36,704 nucleotides of DNA from Mesostigma viride (lineage: Eukaryota > Streptophyta > Mesostigmatophyceae > Mesostigmatales > Mesostigmataceae): contig RPFO01000418.1 in NCBI GenBank assembly GCA_009746045.1, positions 741,794 through 778,497 of the forward strand. The letters are read 5' to 3'. The notes under the pieces were generated by a model. The model searched no databases. It was not told where the DNA came from and saw only the letters and a program-made list of their open reading frames with translations. Shown one piece after another: positions 8,997-17,852 of the stretch (position 1 is its first letter; the number at the start of each line of letters is the position of its first letter). The translations under genes and the position numbers were made by a program.

Positions 8997-10193
8997 TCAA
9001 GAAAGCGCTTCGGCGCTCTTGATCTTTTTCCTTCCCGAAAAATTGAACCTCTCCAGGTTCAGCGGACGGGTAAGAACAAGATCCGTTTTCATCTCCTCCT
9101 TGTTTTTCTTCACAACCTCGAATGGCGTCGCGCCGGTTGCCTGCACAGTGAAAGGTGCCAGCTGCAACTGGACTTCAACCGCGATCTCCGTGAAGTCGGC
9201 CTCCCTTCCCTGTCTCTTGGCGCGCAAAATCACCTGACGCTTGAAAAACTCGTCGACCGCGAGCTGCTCCTCGTCCATCAGGTCTCTTGCGCTCCCTTTG
9301 TACGCGTTGTTGAGTTCCTTCAGCGCCGCCGTGTCAACCCCCGTCGAAGCTTTGCATCCGCGGTCCGCGACCGTAACCAACGTCTGTCTCACGCGTTCTT
9401 TTGGCACAGTCGTCGAAACCAGGTCCGCGAGCTTGTGCTGCAGGTCCTTGGAAGCGACACGCATCGAAGGGGGCGCCGCGCGCACGGGTTCGACGTAGTC
9501 CGGTTTCTTGCGGCCATTGTTGAGTTCCGTGTTCAACAGAACCGTCGTAGTCGTGCCGTTTGCCGCGTCGTGCGCGTCGCGGACGACCTCGATCATCGTT
9601 ATGTCGCCAGCAATCAGACGATGGACCCAGCTGGACGCCATCGCGAAAAATTCCGGGCTGATCCACATAGCCAAAGGGACGACTAGCTCAGGGTGGATCC
9701 AGATGCCTCGATCTTCGTTCGGGCCGGACTTGACATCCTCTACGATGGAACAGTGGGTACTGTGTTCCGACCTCTCTCCGATTCCCGACAACGGCTCGAT
9801 GAGGTGGGTACAGTTTTGTTCCGACCCCTCTTCGGAGCCTGACATTTGCTCATTGAGGTGGGTACACTTTTGTTCCGACCCCGTGTCGGGGATCGACGAC
9901 TCGGACTTCGATTTTGAGCAGCGTCCGAGTGATGCGATGCACGCCTTTGCACAGTCAAGCCGATACCAACTTTTAAAAAGTTTCTTTCCGTTGGAAGCCG
10001 CCAGCGTGAAGTCGAGCCCCTGAATTTTTTTGTCGCTTTTTCTGACCCTGATTTCTTTCTCCGCATCCACTTTAAAAGTAATCGAAGGCTTCATGGTAAA
10101 AATCCACGTCTTCTCTGTCTCTCGTACAAGACTGAAAAGGGGATGGGAGAACCGATTCGTGGTCGCCATGACCTCAAAAACACCCATCGTCAT
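8997..10193 (-). CDS. KilA-N domain protein with inserted Cys-Thr-His repeats
   Basis: The KilA-N fold is recognised by KKIQGLDFTLAASNGKKLFK (from about residue 55), W76-Y-R, and the signature GIWIHPELVVPLAMWISPEF at residues 163-182, followed by W189. KilA-N domains bind DNA and are common in large DNA viruses. Between the two halves, about residues 100-155 carry three degenerate repeats (SEQKCTHLNEQMSG, SEQNCTHLIEPLSG, SEHSTHC), about 57 bases each. This is an unusual insertion that lengthens the domain loop. The C-terminal 170 residues are helical. The start may be 10,193, 10,169 (MATTNRF) or 10,094 (MKPSITF). The first sits inside a perfect hairpin. Confidence 0.85.
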   Translation of the reverse strand: MTMGVFEVMATTNRFSHPLFSLVRETEKTWIFTMKPSITFKVDAEKEIRVRKSDKKIQGLDFTLAASNGKKLFKSWYRLDCAKACIASLGRCSKSKSESSIPDTGSEQKCTHLNEQMSGSEEGSEQNCTHLIEPLSGIGERSEHSTHCSIVEDVKSGPNEDRGIWIHPELVVPLAMWISPEFFAMASSWVHRLIAGDITMIEVVRDAHDAANGTTTTVLLNTELNNGRKKPDYVEPVRAAPPSMRVASKDLQHKLADLVSTTVPKERVRQTLVTVADRGCKASTGVDTAALKELNNAYKGSARDLMDEEQLAVDEFFKRQVILRAKRQGREADFTEIAVEVQLQLAPFTVQATGATPFEVVKKNKEEMKTDLVLTRPLNLERFNFSGRKKIKSAEALS

Positions 10194-10216
10194 AGAACAC
10201 AGATGTGTGTTCTATG
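10191..10216. repeat. Perfect 11-bp inverted repeat at the KilA-N gene start
   Basis: CATAGAACACA and TGTGTTCTATG form a perfect 11-base stem around the loop GATG. The stem contains the first possible start codon of the KilA-N gene (cat at 10,191-10,193). It could be an operator-like site for a dimeric DNA-binding protein or an mRNA hairpin, and autoregulation by the KilA-N product is conceivable. Confidence 0.6.
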
Positions 10217-10405
10217 CGTCTACCCCTGATGTTAGCGTGTGCAAACCGTCCACGAGAGGGAGATCGGGAATCACAAGACACCTAGAAGAAAAAAAAGACT
10301 CGTCGCTGACGTCACGAGATTCGCCGATCGCCGTTCGGACCTCGCTTTACAAGTACGAAGTTCAGAGACTGGGTAATACTTACCAATCCCGCCGGCGCGT
10401 TTCTA

Positions 10406-11943
10406 TCACACTTTGCCGACTCTTATGTGCGACGTTTTTTTTTTGGTTTTCCTTTTTGTCTTCCTTTTCTGCATCGGATAATGATTTTGTATATCTTTAA
10501 ATAGCTTGTCCACGAATTTGAACATCTTTTCACTGAAGGCCCGAGGATAGTTTTGGTTATCAACCGTCCATTTGTCTGGGTGTATTCGAGCTTTGGCTGC
10601 TACCCTTGATACCGGTTTCCATTTGTGTTGTAGACGGATAATATTTCGGGGGTCAAGAATGTTATTTGCAACATTTAGTAAGTTAGGAGCTTTCGAATCA
10701 ATCTCTGCTTGCGTAAGTCCCGCTTCCTTGAAGAGATTCTGCACGATAGTTGATTTCAATCGTGGTTCTTGAGACATATATTTTAGAAGGTCATCATAAG
10801 ACTCCGGATCGGGCATATTAGGTACTTGCGGTTGAGCTTCTCGCATATTCGACGGTCCAGCTGGTTGAGGACGTTGATGAGACGCCGGCGGTTCGTTTTG
10901 CATCCGGGCTTTAGCTCTTTCAGCACGAGCCCAACTCCTTGCATACTGTGGGTTTTGTTCGTCGAAATCCCCCATCCATTCTTTGTCTTGTCGATCTCTT
11001 TCAGCCCATCCTCGCGGTTGAGAACCTCCCATATTAGACGGTCCAGCTGCTTGAGGACGTTGCCGAGACCCTGCAGCTTCTCGTTCGTTTTGCCGCTGAT
11101 TAAAACTAGCTGCATACTTTCGTCGCTCTTCTTCCCATTTTCGTGCCTTTTCTTCGGCGGCTTTCCGTGCCTGTTCCGCAGCCGCTTTAGCTGCCTGTTC
11201 CTCAGCCACTTTAGCTGCCTGTTCCGCAGCCACTTTAGCTGCCTGTTCCGCAGCCACTTTAGCTGCCTGTTCCTCAGCCACTTTAGCTGCCCGAATTCGC
11301 TTGACCATGTTAGCTCTCGCTATTCGTTGCAATTCGCGTAATCTGTCCCTTTCGATTTGTCTCTTTTCTTCGGCCGCGGCTTCTTCTTCAGCCATTCTCA
11401 CCTTTTCGGCAGCCTCTTTAGCGTCTGTTGCTAATTTTTCTTTATTTTCTTCCGCCTCTTTTTTAACGTCCGACGCCACGCGGTTGTTCAACCTCCCTAC
11501 CATCTTTTTTAATCTATCTGCGTTTACTGCTTGGTTTCTTCTTTCAGACGCTTGAGTTTCGGCTTTTGCATGTCCCGCATTTTCTCGAAAAACGCCGAGG
11601 TTAGCGTCTCTTACCTCTTTATTAAAACTATCTTGAATACGTTGATTTAAAAATGCTGTATATTTTTCTTCTTCAGACTGGGTGGGGGTAAGAGCATTTG
11701 GTTTCGGGGGGGGGGATTCTTGACCCTTTGCCGGGCTCTTTCTAAAATCTCTTCTCTCGTACGTGCTGGAAAATCATCAGCTTCTTCTGGCTGGCCGGTT
11801 TCTTTTTCGATTTTTTCGTTTCGAGCTCGGTGTGTCCGAGTCCTGCTATGGACGCCGCAATACTTACGCTTACCCGTACAACAGTTCGAGCACGAACGAC
11901 GGTCTTTTAGCGTTCCTTTACATGTCCTCGTTTTTCCGATCAT
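10406..11943 (-). CDS. Zinc module, coiled coil and auxilin-like J-domain protein (frame break at G10)
   Basis: The start at 11,943 lies after TATAAAACGGAGC. Residues 1-45 are the zinc module (C-x9-C...C-x2-H, tail RTRTHRAR). At the G10 run 11,706-11,715 the frame changes by one base and continues into a 365-codon frame. The middle is a coiled coil with about five eight-residue AAKVAAEQ-type repeats, then a Pro/Gln-rich linker with two QRPQ-AGPSNM segments. The C-terminus (about 10,440-10,620) has WKPVSRVAAKARIHPDKW with the HPD signature (codons at 10,574-10,582), then FSEKMFKFVDKLFKDIQ. This pattern (WKPV ... HPDK ... helix) matches auxilin/GAK-type J-domains, which recruit Hsp70 to uncoat clathrin. 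A role in trafficking or Hsp70 recruitment is inferred. Confidence 0.75.
11159..11290 (-). repeat. 24-bp in-gene repeats encoding AAKVAAEQ
   Basis: About five direct copies of a 24-base unit (plus strand form: gctgcctgttccgcagccac) inside the coiled-coil part of the J-domain gene. Units alternate between GCA and GAG at one codon (AAEQ or AEEQ). Copy number should be prone to change by slippage, changing coiled-coil length without breaking the frame. Confidence 0.7.
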
Positions 11944-12015
11944 GCTCCGTTTTATACATACGCGCCAAAAAAAGCGCGTTCAAAACGGAAGGAAAAAACT
12001 GGTGCTAAAAGGTAC

Positions 12016-12088
12016 GTTCGAGTAGCTCAGTCGGTAGAGCGGCGGTCTTATGAGCCGCAGGTCGCGAGTTCGAGTCTCGCCCCGAACA
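12016..12088 (+). tRNA. tRNA-Ile (anticodon UAU)
   Basis: A 73-base cloverleaf: acceptor GTTCGAG/CCCGAAC region with one A-C mismatch at pair 6, D arm GCTC-AGTCGGTA-GAGC, anticodon stem GCGGT/GCCGC with loop CTTATGA (anticodon TAT), a 5-base variable loop (AGGTC), T arm GCGAG-TTCGAGT-CTCGC, discriminator A. No CCA is encoded and there is no intron. The anticodon reads the AUA codon, which may be rare in the host, a usual reason for a virus to carry a tRNA. It lies between two divergent zinc-module genes. Confidence 0.88.
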
Positions 12089-12114
12089 AAAATCGCCGCT
12101 GTATCTTATACGCC

Positions 12115-12216
12115 ATGCCTCCCTTGTTGTATTATAGTCACGGCCTGAACAACCACGGAGGGGGACAAACGCGAAAAAAGAAACCCAAAAAGCGAGCCAC
12201 GAAGAAAAACAAGTGA
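12115..12216 (+). CDS. Possible 33-residue basic microprotein
   Basis: ATG 12,115 follows a TATCTTATACGCC element by a few bases, as in neighbouring genes. The frame encodes 33 residues beginning MPPLLYYSHGLNNHGGG and ending in a run of Lys/Arg (RKKKPKKRATKKNK), with a pI well above 10. Such a tail could bind nucleic acid or act as a nuclear signal. It lies 27 bases after the tRNA and 37 bases before the next gene. Support is the promoter-like element and composition only. Confidence 0.35.
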   Translation: MPPLLYYSHGLNNHGGGQTRKKKPKKRATKKNK

Positions 12217-12253
12217 GTCCGAAGTTTTTCTAGAGAACAAGTAGTATACACCC

Positions 12254-12568
12254 ATGAAGTGCACCGCAAAATGCAAGGACGGCAGCCATTGCAGCAACAG
12301 CGCCAGGGCTGGATACAAGAGGTGCGCCTCGCACTCGAGGCGCAAGCCGGTTTCTCGCCACCGAGCCGCCTCGTGTGGAATGGCGAACAGCGGCGACATG
12401 GTCCAGCCCCCCGACGTCCCCGCCACCAACGGTCAGCTGGAATGGATGGACTTGAGCCAGGAGCCAATGCCCTATATGTATCAAAGCTCGCAAACCCATC
12501 CAGCGCAGATGGCGTATCTGAAGCACACCATCAACCAGCGAAGGCATCGCAAGAGCCGGAGGAGGTGA
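12254..12568 (+). CDS. Zinc-module protein with Arg-rich C-terminus
   Basis: A protein of 104 residues beginning with the zinc module (MKCTAKCKDGSHCSNSARAG, then KRCASHSRRK; Cys3, Cys7, Cys13, Cys24-x2-His27). The middle is low complexity (Gln, Pro, Met, Tyr) and the end is basic (NQRRHRKSRRR). TAGTATACACCC directly precedes the ATG. No second domain is recognised. It is the shortest stand-alone carrier of the module here apart from the one at 17,853. Downstream, 12,569-12,817 holds only doubtful frames on the minus strand. Confidence 0.7.
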   Translation: MKCTAKCKDGSHCSNSARAGYKRCASHSRRKPVSRHRAASCGMANSGDMVQPPDVPATNGQLEWMDLSQEPMPYMYQSSQTHPAQMAYLKHTINQRRHRKSRRR

Positions 12569-12817
12569 AATTACCTTACCATCTAGTAAGATGCTTCCTG
12601 TTCTAGTCTCTCACACGCGTTGGAACGATCGTGGCCGACGTCACGTGCGTTTTTACGATCCTTTGCCATTATTGACGCCTCGGCGACATCGCGACAGCGG
12701 ATCCGTATCGAAGACGCATTAGGATCGCGATCCTCCCACTCTGTTTCCATCTTGGCGAGAAAACAACCCATCATATGAAGTTCGGTAAGATCATTATTGC
12801 GGTACCAGGAAAGGGTT

Positions 12818-13896
12818 TTACCGAGAAGGCCGGATTTCTCGGAGTCTCTTTGCAATACGCACTTTTTGTATTAGTTCCGCTCTCCTTTCCCTCCATGCAT
12901 CCATATACAGCGCTATCTTTTCAAGGAATTGCGTTTCGTTAAACGGTTCAAGTCCTTTTTTTTTTCTTTCCGCATTCTCGGCGTTCACTGTCATTACCGC
13001 TTTCTTTTCCATTTCATTACTGCCGGTGCCGCTAAAATATTCAGGGTTAGCTTTGATGCTATCTTCCATCAGTTTCAATACCTGATGATATAGGTTTCTG
13101 TTGGATGCACCAAAGTTGCGCAACGATTGCACATCTAAATTCTTAACTATATCGTGTAAAACCTCCTCTGGTAAGTTTTCGAGAGGAGACCTTTCCGCGT
13201 TTTCGTCAGGGGGTGCAACCCCGTGTAAACGGTCGGAAAATACCTTTGGCCGACCAGTTTTTTGCTTTTTGTTTGTATCAAGGTTTATTCCGGGCAGTCG
13301 TGGGTCAGGACGATAGGATGACTGCGCGGAGTTTCTAGTTTGATTTTTCGCAGGGGGGTTTGAGTCGTCAAATTCGTTATTCACGTTCTTCCCCCTTACA
13401 TCTGGCAACTCTCTATAGATCCCCCCGGGAAAATATAAGTCCATCGCGTCAAATTTAGAACCTGCGTCACCGTAATCGAGTGGCTCCTCGTGAACTCGCC
13501 GATTGTGTGGAATCATCAACTCATCCTCTTCCACAGAGGGGTGTAGGGGTTCCCTCAGACGAGGCCAATTAGCACGGTTTTCATTCGTGCCTGTCCCTTC
13601 AGGGGGGGATTACGTTGTGTAATAATAATCTCAGGACGTGATTGAACCTCATCTTGTACGCCGCTGTTTTTCCAATTCGAGTTGGCCGATACCATACTAT
13701 CTCTTGAAGACTGGTCCGCCGTTACAAACGACGTTTGTTCATCGCGTTCACGTTTCCCAGGTATCGACGGCCCTCTGACTCGGTGTTTGGTCTTGCCTCC
13801 CTTTCCGTGGAACCTGCATCGCTTCTTCTTGGGGTCTGCGACTTTGATCTGACAACGGCCTCCTTTCTTCAACTTGTGTCCGCACTCCTTAGTCAT
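12818..13896 (-). CDS. Zinc-module/F-box protein, copy 1 (frame break at G7)
   Basis: The start at 13,896 (MTKECGHKLKKGGRCQIKVA) is chosen by comparison with the next copy; an in-frame extension to 13,944 covers the promoter. The zinc module occupies residues 5-33 and is followed by KTKHRVRG. At the G7 run 13,602-13,608 a one-base change joins the 5' frame to the downstream 238-codon frame. In the latter, ENLPEEVLHDIVKNLDVQSL is an F-box signature (Leu-Pro, then helices), which in cells binds Skp1 and so links a target to a cullin ubiquitin ligase. The C-terminal 60 residues are charged and resemble the end of copy 2. A role as viral substrate adaptor of host SCF ligase is inferred. Confidence 0.72.
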
Positions 13897-13925
13897 CCCA
13901 GTATACGGAAAAGCCAGAAAAAAAA
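13897..13925 (-). promoter_or_regulatory. Conserved promoter block of zinc-module gene
   Basis: On the minus strand a T-run, then TTCTGGCTTTTCCGTATAC, then three G residues directly before the ATG. The same block precedes the paralogues starting at 14,936 (nearly identical) and 17,812 (diverged: TTCTGG, then CGTATAG). Conservation across three genes marks it as a probable promoter with a leader of only a few bases. Confidence 0.55.
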
Positions 13926-13954
13926 CATTTTCACTAGTCTCCATGAGACCACCA

Positions 13955-14936
13955 TTAAGGCCGCTTCTTGGGATCTTTTGCTAGTTCTGTAAACCATTCC
14001 CGCTGGTTCTCCCAGTTTTCCAAATCCAATTCTATTCTATCATTGTACTCCTTTTCTGTCATTGGTGGAAGTCCCTGAAATTTTCTTTTCCAATTCATTG
14101 AGTCCGCTCTCTGTTTCGCTATCTTATACTGTTCTTCACGGGTCATGTCCATAAAAATGGATGGTGGATTTTGAAACCGATGCTCGAGTAAAAAGAGGTC
14201 CTGATTTTTTAGCATTTTCTGCCTGTAATCGCCTAACACTTTTTCAGTGTCTTCGTGGTACCTAGCAGAGGGGTCAGGGGGGGGGATCGTTGTACCCTCG
14301 GATATTATGATATCTACCGATGCCGATATGCAACCCGGGGCGTTTGTGGAGAGACGGATCGCGCAAAGGCACCATTGCAAAAGGTCTTCCTGTAGCCCGA
14401 GATTGAGCTATCAACATGTCACTCACTTCCTGAGGGGTCATATTCCCTTTTTCGTACGTGTCTGATGTCTCTGGCTCAGTAATCACACTGCGGGTCATTT
14501 TATTCAAACTTGGACTCACGAGCGTCAGATTTTCGAGATCCTTTACTTCCACTCCGTCTGCAATTAGTTTAAACACACTTTCAGGCAGGTTGTTCAAATT
14601 AGGCGGTGGATTCGAAACCACCTCGTGGATCATTTTATTCAACGCTGGACTCGTCTGCGCAAGACGTCGGAGATCTCATGGACTCAGGTTTTCTGTAATT
14701 GGTTGAAACGCACCTGCAGTCAGTGTGTCCAAAGTAACGTCTCCACTGTTGTTTTCGTCCGATTCTTCCTCGCGTTCATGTTTTCCAAGTATCGACGGCC
14801 CTGCCTCGCCGGCCCTGACTCGGTGTTTGGTCTTGCCTCCCTTTCCGTGGAACCTGCATCGCTTCTTTTTGGGGTCTGCGACTTTGATCTGACAACGGCC
14901 TCCTTTCTTCAATTTGTGTCCGCACTCCTTGGTCAT
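13955..14936 (-). pseudogene. Zinc-module/F-box protein, copy 2 (in-frame TGA and frame break at G9)
   Basis: The 5' end is almost identical to copy 1 at DNA level, promoter included (about 150 bases), so the duplication is recent. After the zinc module and an acidic linker an in-frame TGA (14,676-14,678) follows ENLSP. Reading on in the same frame gives DLRRLAQTSPALNKMIHEVV and a second F-box-like stretch (NLPESVFKLIADGVEVKDLE). At G9 (14,277-14,285) the frame shifts by one base and finishes at 13,955 with a charged tail similar to copy 1. Two lesions make this a likely pseudogene, unless the shift is a sequencing error and the stop is the real end of a short protein. Confidence 0.65.
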
Positions 14937-14964
14937 CCCAGTATACGGAAAAGCCAGAAAAAAA
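14937..14964 (-). promoter_or_regulatory. Conserved promoter block, second copy
   Basis: Matches the block upstream of copy 1 over its full length (T-run, TTCTGGCTTTTCCGTATAC, GGG, ATG). This shows that the duplicated unit included its promoter. Confidence 0.55.
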
Positions 14965-15740
14965 AGAACAGAGCGTTTTTCAGTTTATTATTTTACATGC
15001 TCTTCTTCTAATCACCATGAAAGAAAGATTCAAACCGAGCTTTCTCGTGCGTGACCTAATGTCTCATCGTGCCAAACATCATAGGGCCGAGCCTTACCGC
15101 GCCGTTTACGGGAGGCGGGTCCCAAATCGCTCGCCTTCTCTCGTTCTTCGTCATTGGAAAAGCGCTCACGGGCCGAGGTGGGTCGGGTCTTCGGTTCGAC
15201 GTGGCCGTTGAACTCAACTCTTCCGAAGGTCTCGCGTAAGGTCCTGACCTGGCGGACGAGGCCCTGCGTCGAAACATTCTCCCAGCGGGAATTCCGGTCT
15301 CATCGTGTCTTTGTTCTAACAGATCGGATATCTCGTTTATCGGCCATCCGTCAGTCTTCCCTTGCGCTATCAATCTCGCCCATCCCCTCGTATCGTCTTC
15401 TATAGCTGAATTTTTGTCCCATTCGTTTGGTTTTGGCCTTTCAAAATAACGTGCACGCATTCTTGGATCCCATCTTGGCTCGACATGCTCTGGAATTTCT
15501 TCTGCATATGCCTCTTCGGCCTCAAGGAGCATTGTCGCCGCATTATTTGGCTGATGGAGTCTTGCCTCTGCTACTGTAGTGATATAAGGCCAACCCTGTC
15601 CATTTTCGTCTTTAGCGCTTTGCTCTTGAACGGCATCTTGATAGACATTGGACTGAGCAGTGGTATAACTATCGCCGCCACGCGCCCTATGTGTCTTCTT
15701 CCGCGACTTCCTTGCGTTTTTTGTAGTGTGGAATCGGCAT

Positions 15741-16315
15741 TCATACACCCGTTTGCTCACCATAGTCACCAGCATCTTTGTTAAAACAATAAGTAGATGC
15801 ATACAGACAGGTAGCGGTTACAGAACCGCTATTAAGAACTCCTTAGGCATGGCTCGCGATTACCCGCGCAGACCAGGCCACCAAAGAGGGTGGGTGGGTG
15901 GGACAAGAAAAAAGACCACAACAATGTCACTACGCCGCCAAAGTAGTCAAACTGCCCTAGCACGGGGCTGACATCAGCAACCGAGCTTAACTTAACACGC
16001 CAACCTGAGAATGTAGCGACACCTACCGTACCACAAAAACAACAACCAATCAAATACCCTTTCCGAAAGGTTCTAATTATCATTCAACAAACCGGTTCAA
16101 CAAACCCGGCCCTGTCAAACTTTAAGCATAAGATTGTTTCGAGATTGTAGCACAATAGGGCCACTGCCCCTACTAACAATTCCAGGTCGCCAGCCATTAG
16201 CCAAATCCGGTTACATCTGCCAAACCCGCCCGGTTCAGCCGACCATCCAGGCGGCTCCCGTGAGCGGCCTTATTCCCCGCCTCACTTCGAGAAACTCTTT
16301 TCAAAGAAATCCGAT
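15741..16315. mobile_element. Insertion element, short copy (575 bp)
   Basis: It consists of a 125-base left block (15,741-15,865), a 37-base unique core (15,866-15,902) and a 413-base right block (15,903-16,315). Both blocks recur without visible change in the neighbouring copy. The left block contains an 8-bp hairpin (TAGCGGTT-acag-AACCGCTA), and the core contains GGGTGGGTGGGTGGG. There are no terminal inverted repeats and no coding frame. AT is found at each of the three junctions (before, between and after the two copies), giving either a 2-bp duplication or a 2-bp crossover site. It is non-autonomous. Confidence 0.75.
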
Positions 16316-17735
16316 TCATACACCCGTTTGCTCACCATAGTCACCAGCATCTTTGTTAAAACAATAAGTAGATGCATACAGACAGGTAGCGGTTACAGAA
16401 CCGCTATTAAGAACTCCTTAGGCATGGCTCGCGATTACCCAACCTCCCCTTCCTGGCCCTCCGGTCCGCTAAAGAAGCACCATTTCCTTTCCCGTCAAAA
16501 GCTGTCCTGTCGCGATGGGCGCTCTCCGTTGCCAGAAAACAGATTTAATTCCCAGCGACTGTGAATGCACAAAAATTCATGCACTGTCAATCGACACAGC
16601 TCGCATTTTTGACCCCACTCGGGGGCCCCCGCTGACCTCGTTGCCGACCTCTTCTCTGGTCCGCTAAGGGGTGCTGTCGCGGAACACAAAGTCAAAGCAA
16701 AAGCTGCTGACTGGCGCCGCTGATTCCAGCCGACGCCCAGTTTACAACTTTTTTGAAGAGCAACCAACCTAGTGCCGAGCACATAAACACTCCTTCCGTA
16801 CAAAAAAGTGGAAATACCACTGATTACGAAATCAAGTTGGCTTTCAGCCCTTGCCTCCTGCGCCGAGGCTCCGTGTCCCACAACGGTGACTTAAATTTTT
16901 TACCCCCCGAGCCGCGGCGGCCCTCAAGCCAAGCCCAACCCGGAATGCAAGCATTTCCAGGTACGAGTCAACTCAAAGGCAGGCCAGCCTGCCGACAGCC
17001 CAACCCGAGGCGCAAGCATCCCCAGGTACGGAACCATCAAGCAAGCTAGCCCTTGCCCAACCCGGCCAGCTGGCCGTTTCTTTCAAACAAACCAGCCATT
17101 AAATAATGCATCAGCCCCCGCTTCGCATTTAAACCCCGATCACCCGGACATTAATTCCGGGCCAGTGGCAGCCATGAATCCCAACCGCCTTAAGCAGCCA
17201 GGGATCATGGATGCCGGAAATTTGGTTAACAAATTTTAGCCCCGCACCCATGCTGAGCGCAAGGCTGGTGAGGCACTTCTTGTACCGCCATAGCCTCAGC
17301 CGTCGGCGCTCAGCCAACGTTTACAAGAAAAAAGACCACAACAATGTCACTACGCCGCCAAAGTAGTCAAACTGCCCTAGCACGGGGCTGACATCAGCAA
17401 CCGAGCTTAACTTAACACGCCAACCTGAGAATGTAGCGACACCTACCGTACCACAAAAACAACAACCAATCAAATACCCTTTCCGAAAGGTTCTAATTAT
17501 CATTCAACAAACCGGTTCAACAAACCCGGCCCTGTCAAACTTTAAGCATAAGATTGTTTCGAGATTGTAGCACAATAGGGCCACTGCCCCTACTAACAAT
17601 TCCAGGTCGCCAGCCATTAGCCAAATCCGGTTACATCTGCCAAACCCGCCCGGTTCAGCCGACCATCCAGGCGGCTCCCGTGAGCGGCCTTATTCCCCGC
17701 CTCACTTCGAGAAACTCTTTTCAAAGAAATCCGAT
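16316..17735. mobile_element. Insertion element, long copy (1,420 bp), in tandem with the short copy
   Basis: The same 125-base left block (16,316-16,440) and 413-base right block (17,323-17,735) flank an 882-base core (16,441-17,322) unrelated to the short copy's core. The core is pyrimidine/C-rich in places and holds an imperfect direct repeat (CCAACCCG...CCAGGTACG at about 16,940 and 17,000) and two GGTCCGCTAA words. No convincing protein is present; small frames of up to 128 codons look random. The overall order A-core-B-A-core-B resembles split direct repeats of tyrosine-recombinase elements or two cassettes integrated at one site. Confidence 0.75.
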
Positions 17736-17812
17736 CTCTTGCGTTTCGGGTCCGCGACCTTATTTCTGCAAGTTCCGCCCGAACTCGTCTTGCATCCGCA
17801 CTCCTTTGTCAT

Positions 17813-17843
17813 TTCACCACTATACGAACCAAACCAGAAAAAA
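17813..17843 (-). promoter_or_regulatory. Promoter block of the split zinc-module gene
   Basis: On the minus strand a T-run, TTCTGGTTTGGTTCGTATAG and GG precede ATG 17,812. It is a diverged version of the block before the two zinc/F-box copies, confirming that the gene start lies on this side of the insertion. Confidence 0.5.
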
Positions 17844-17852
17844 AATATACTA

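Larger units (their letters stand above)
15056..17812 (-). pseudogene. Zinc-module gene split by a 1,995-bp insertion
   Basis: The 5' part (17,736-17,812) encodes MTKECGCKTSSGGTCRNKVA and a few more residues of the module. The 3' part (15,056-15,740) resumes inside the module at Cys-Arg-Phe-His and continues with KKTHRARGG and about 200 residues rich in Glu, Arg and Pro, ending GPMMFGTMRH. The two parts add to 762 bases, a multiple of three, and the junction falls between bases of the Arg-Cys codons that paralogues conserve at the same place. The gene was therefore intact before the insertion at 15,741-17,735. An ATG inside the element (15,802) can still start the 3' part without its zinc module. 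The C-terminal part has no recognised domain. Confidence 0.85.

Noticed and set aside
12583-12855. 90-codon minus-strand ORF after the zinc/F-box gene
   Set aside because: It overlaps the end of the F-box frame, has no promoter-like element and no recognisable features; kept as doubtful.
15726-16564. Similar ORFs beginning MLTIVTSIF or MIIRTFRKG in the inserted element
   Set aside because: They repeat only because the A and B blocks repeat; they end soon after the blocks and look non-coding.
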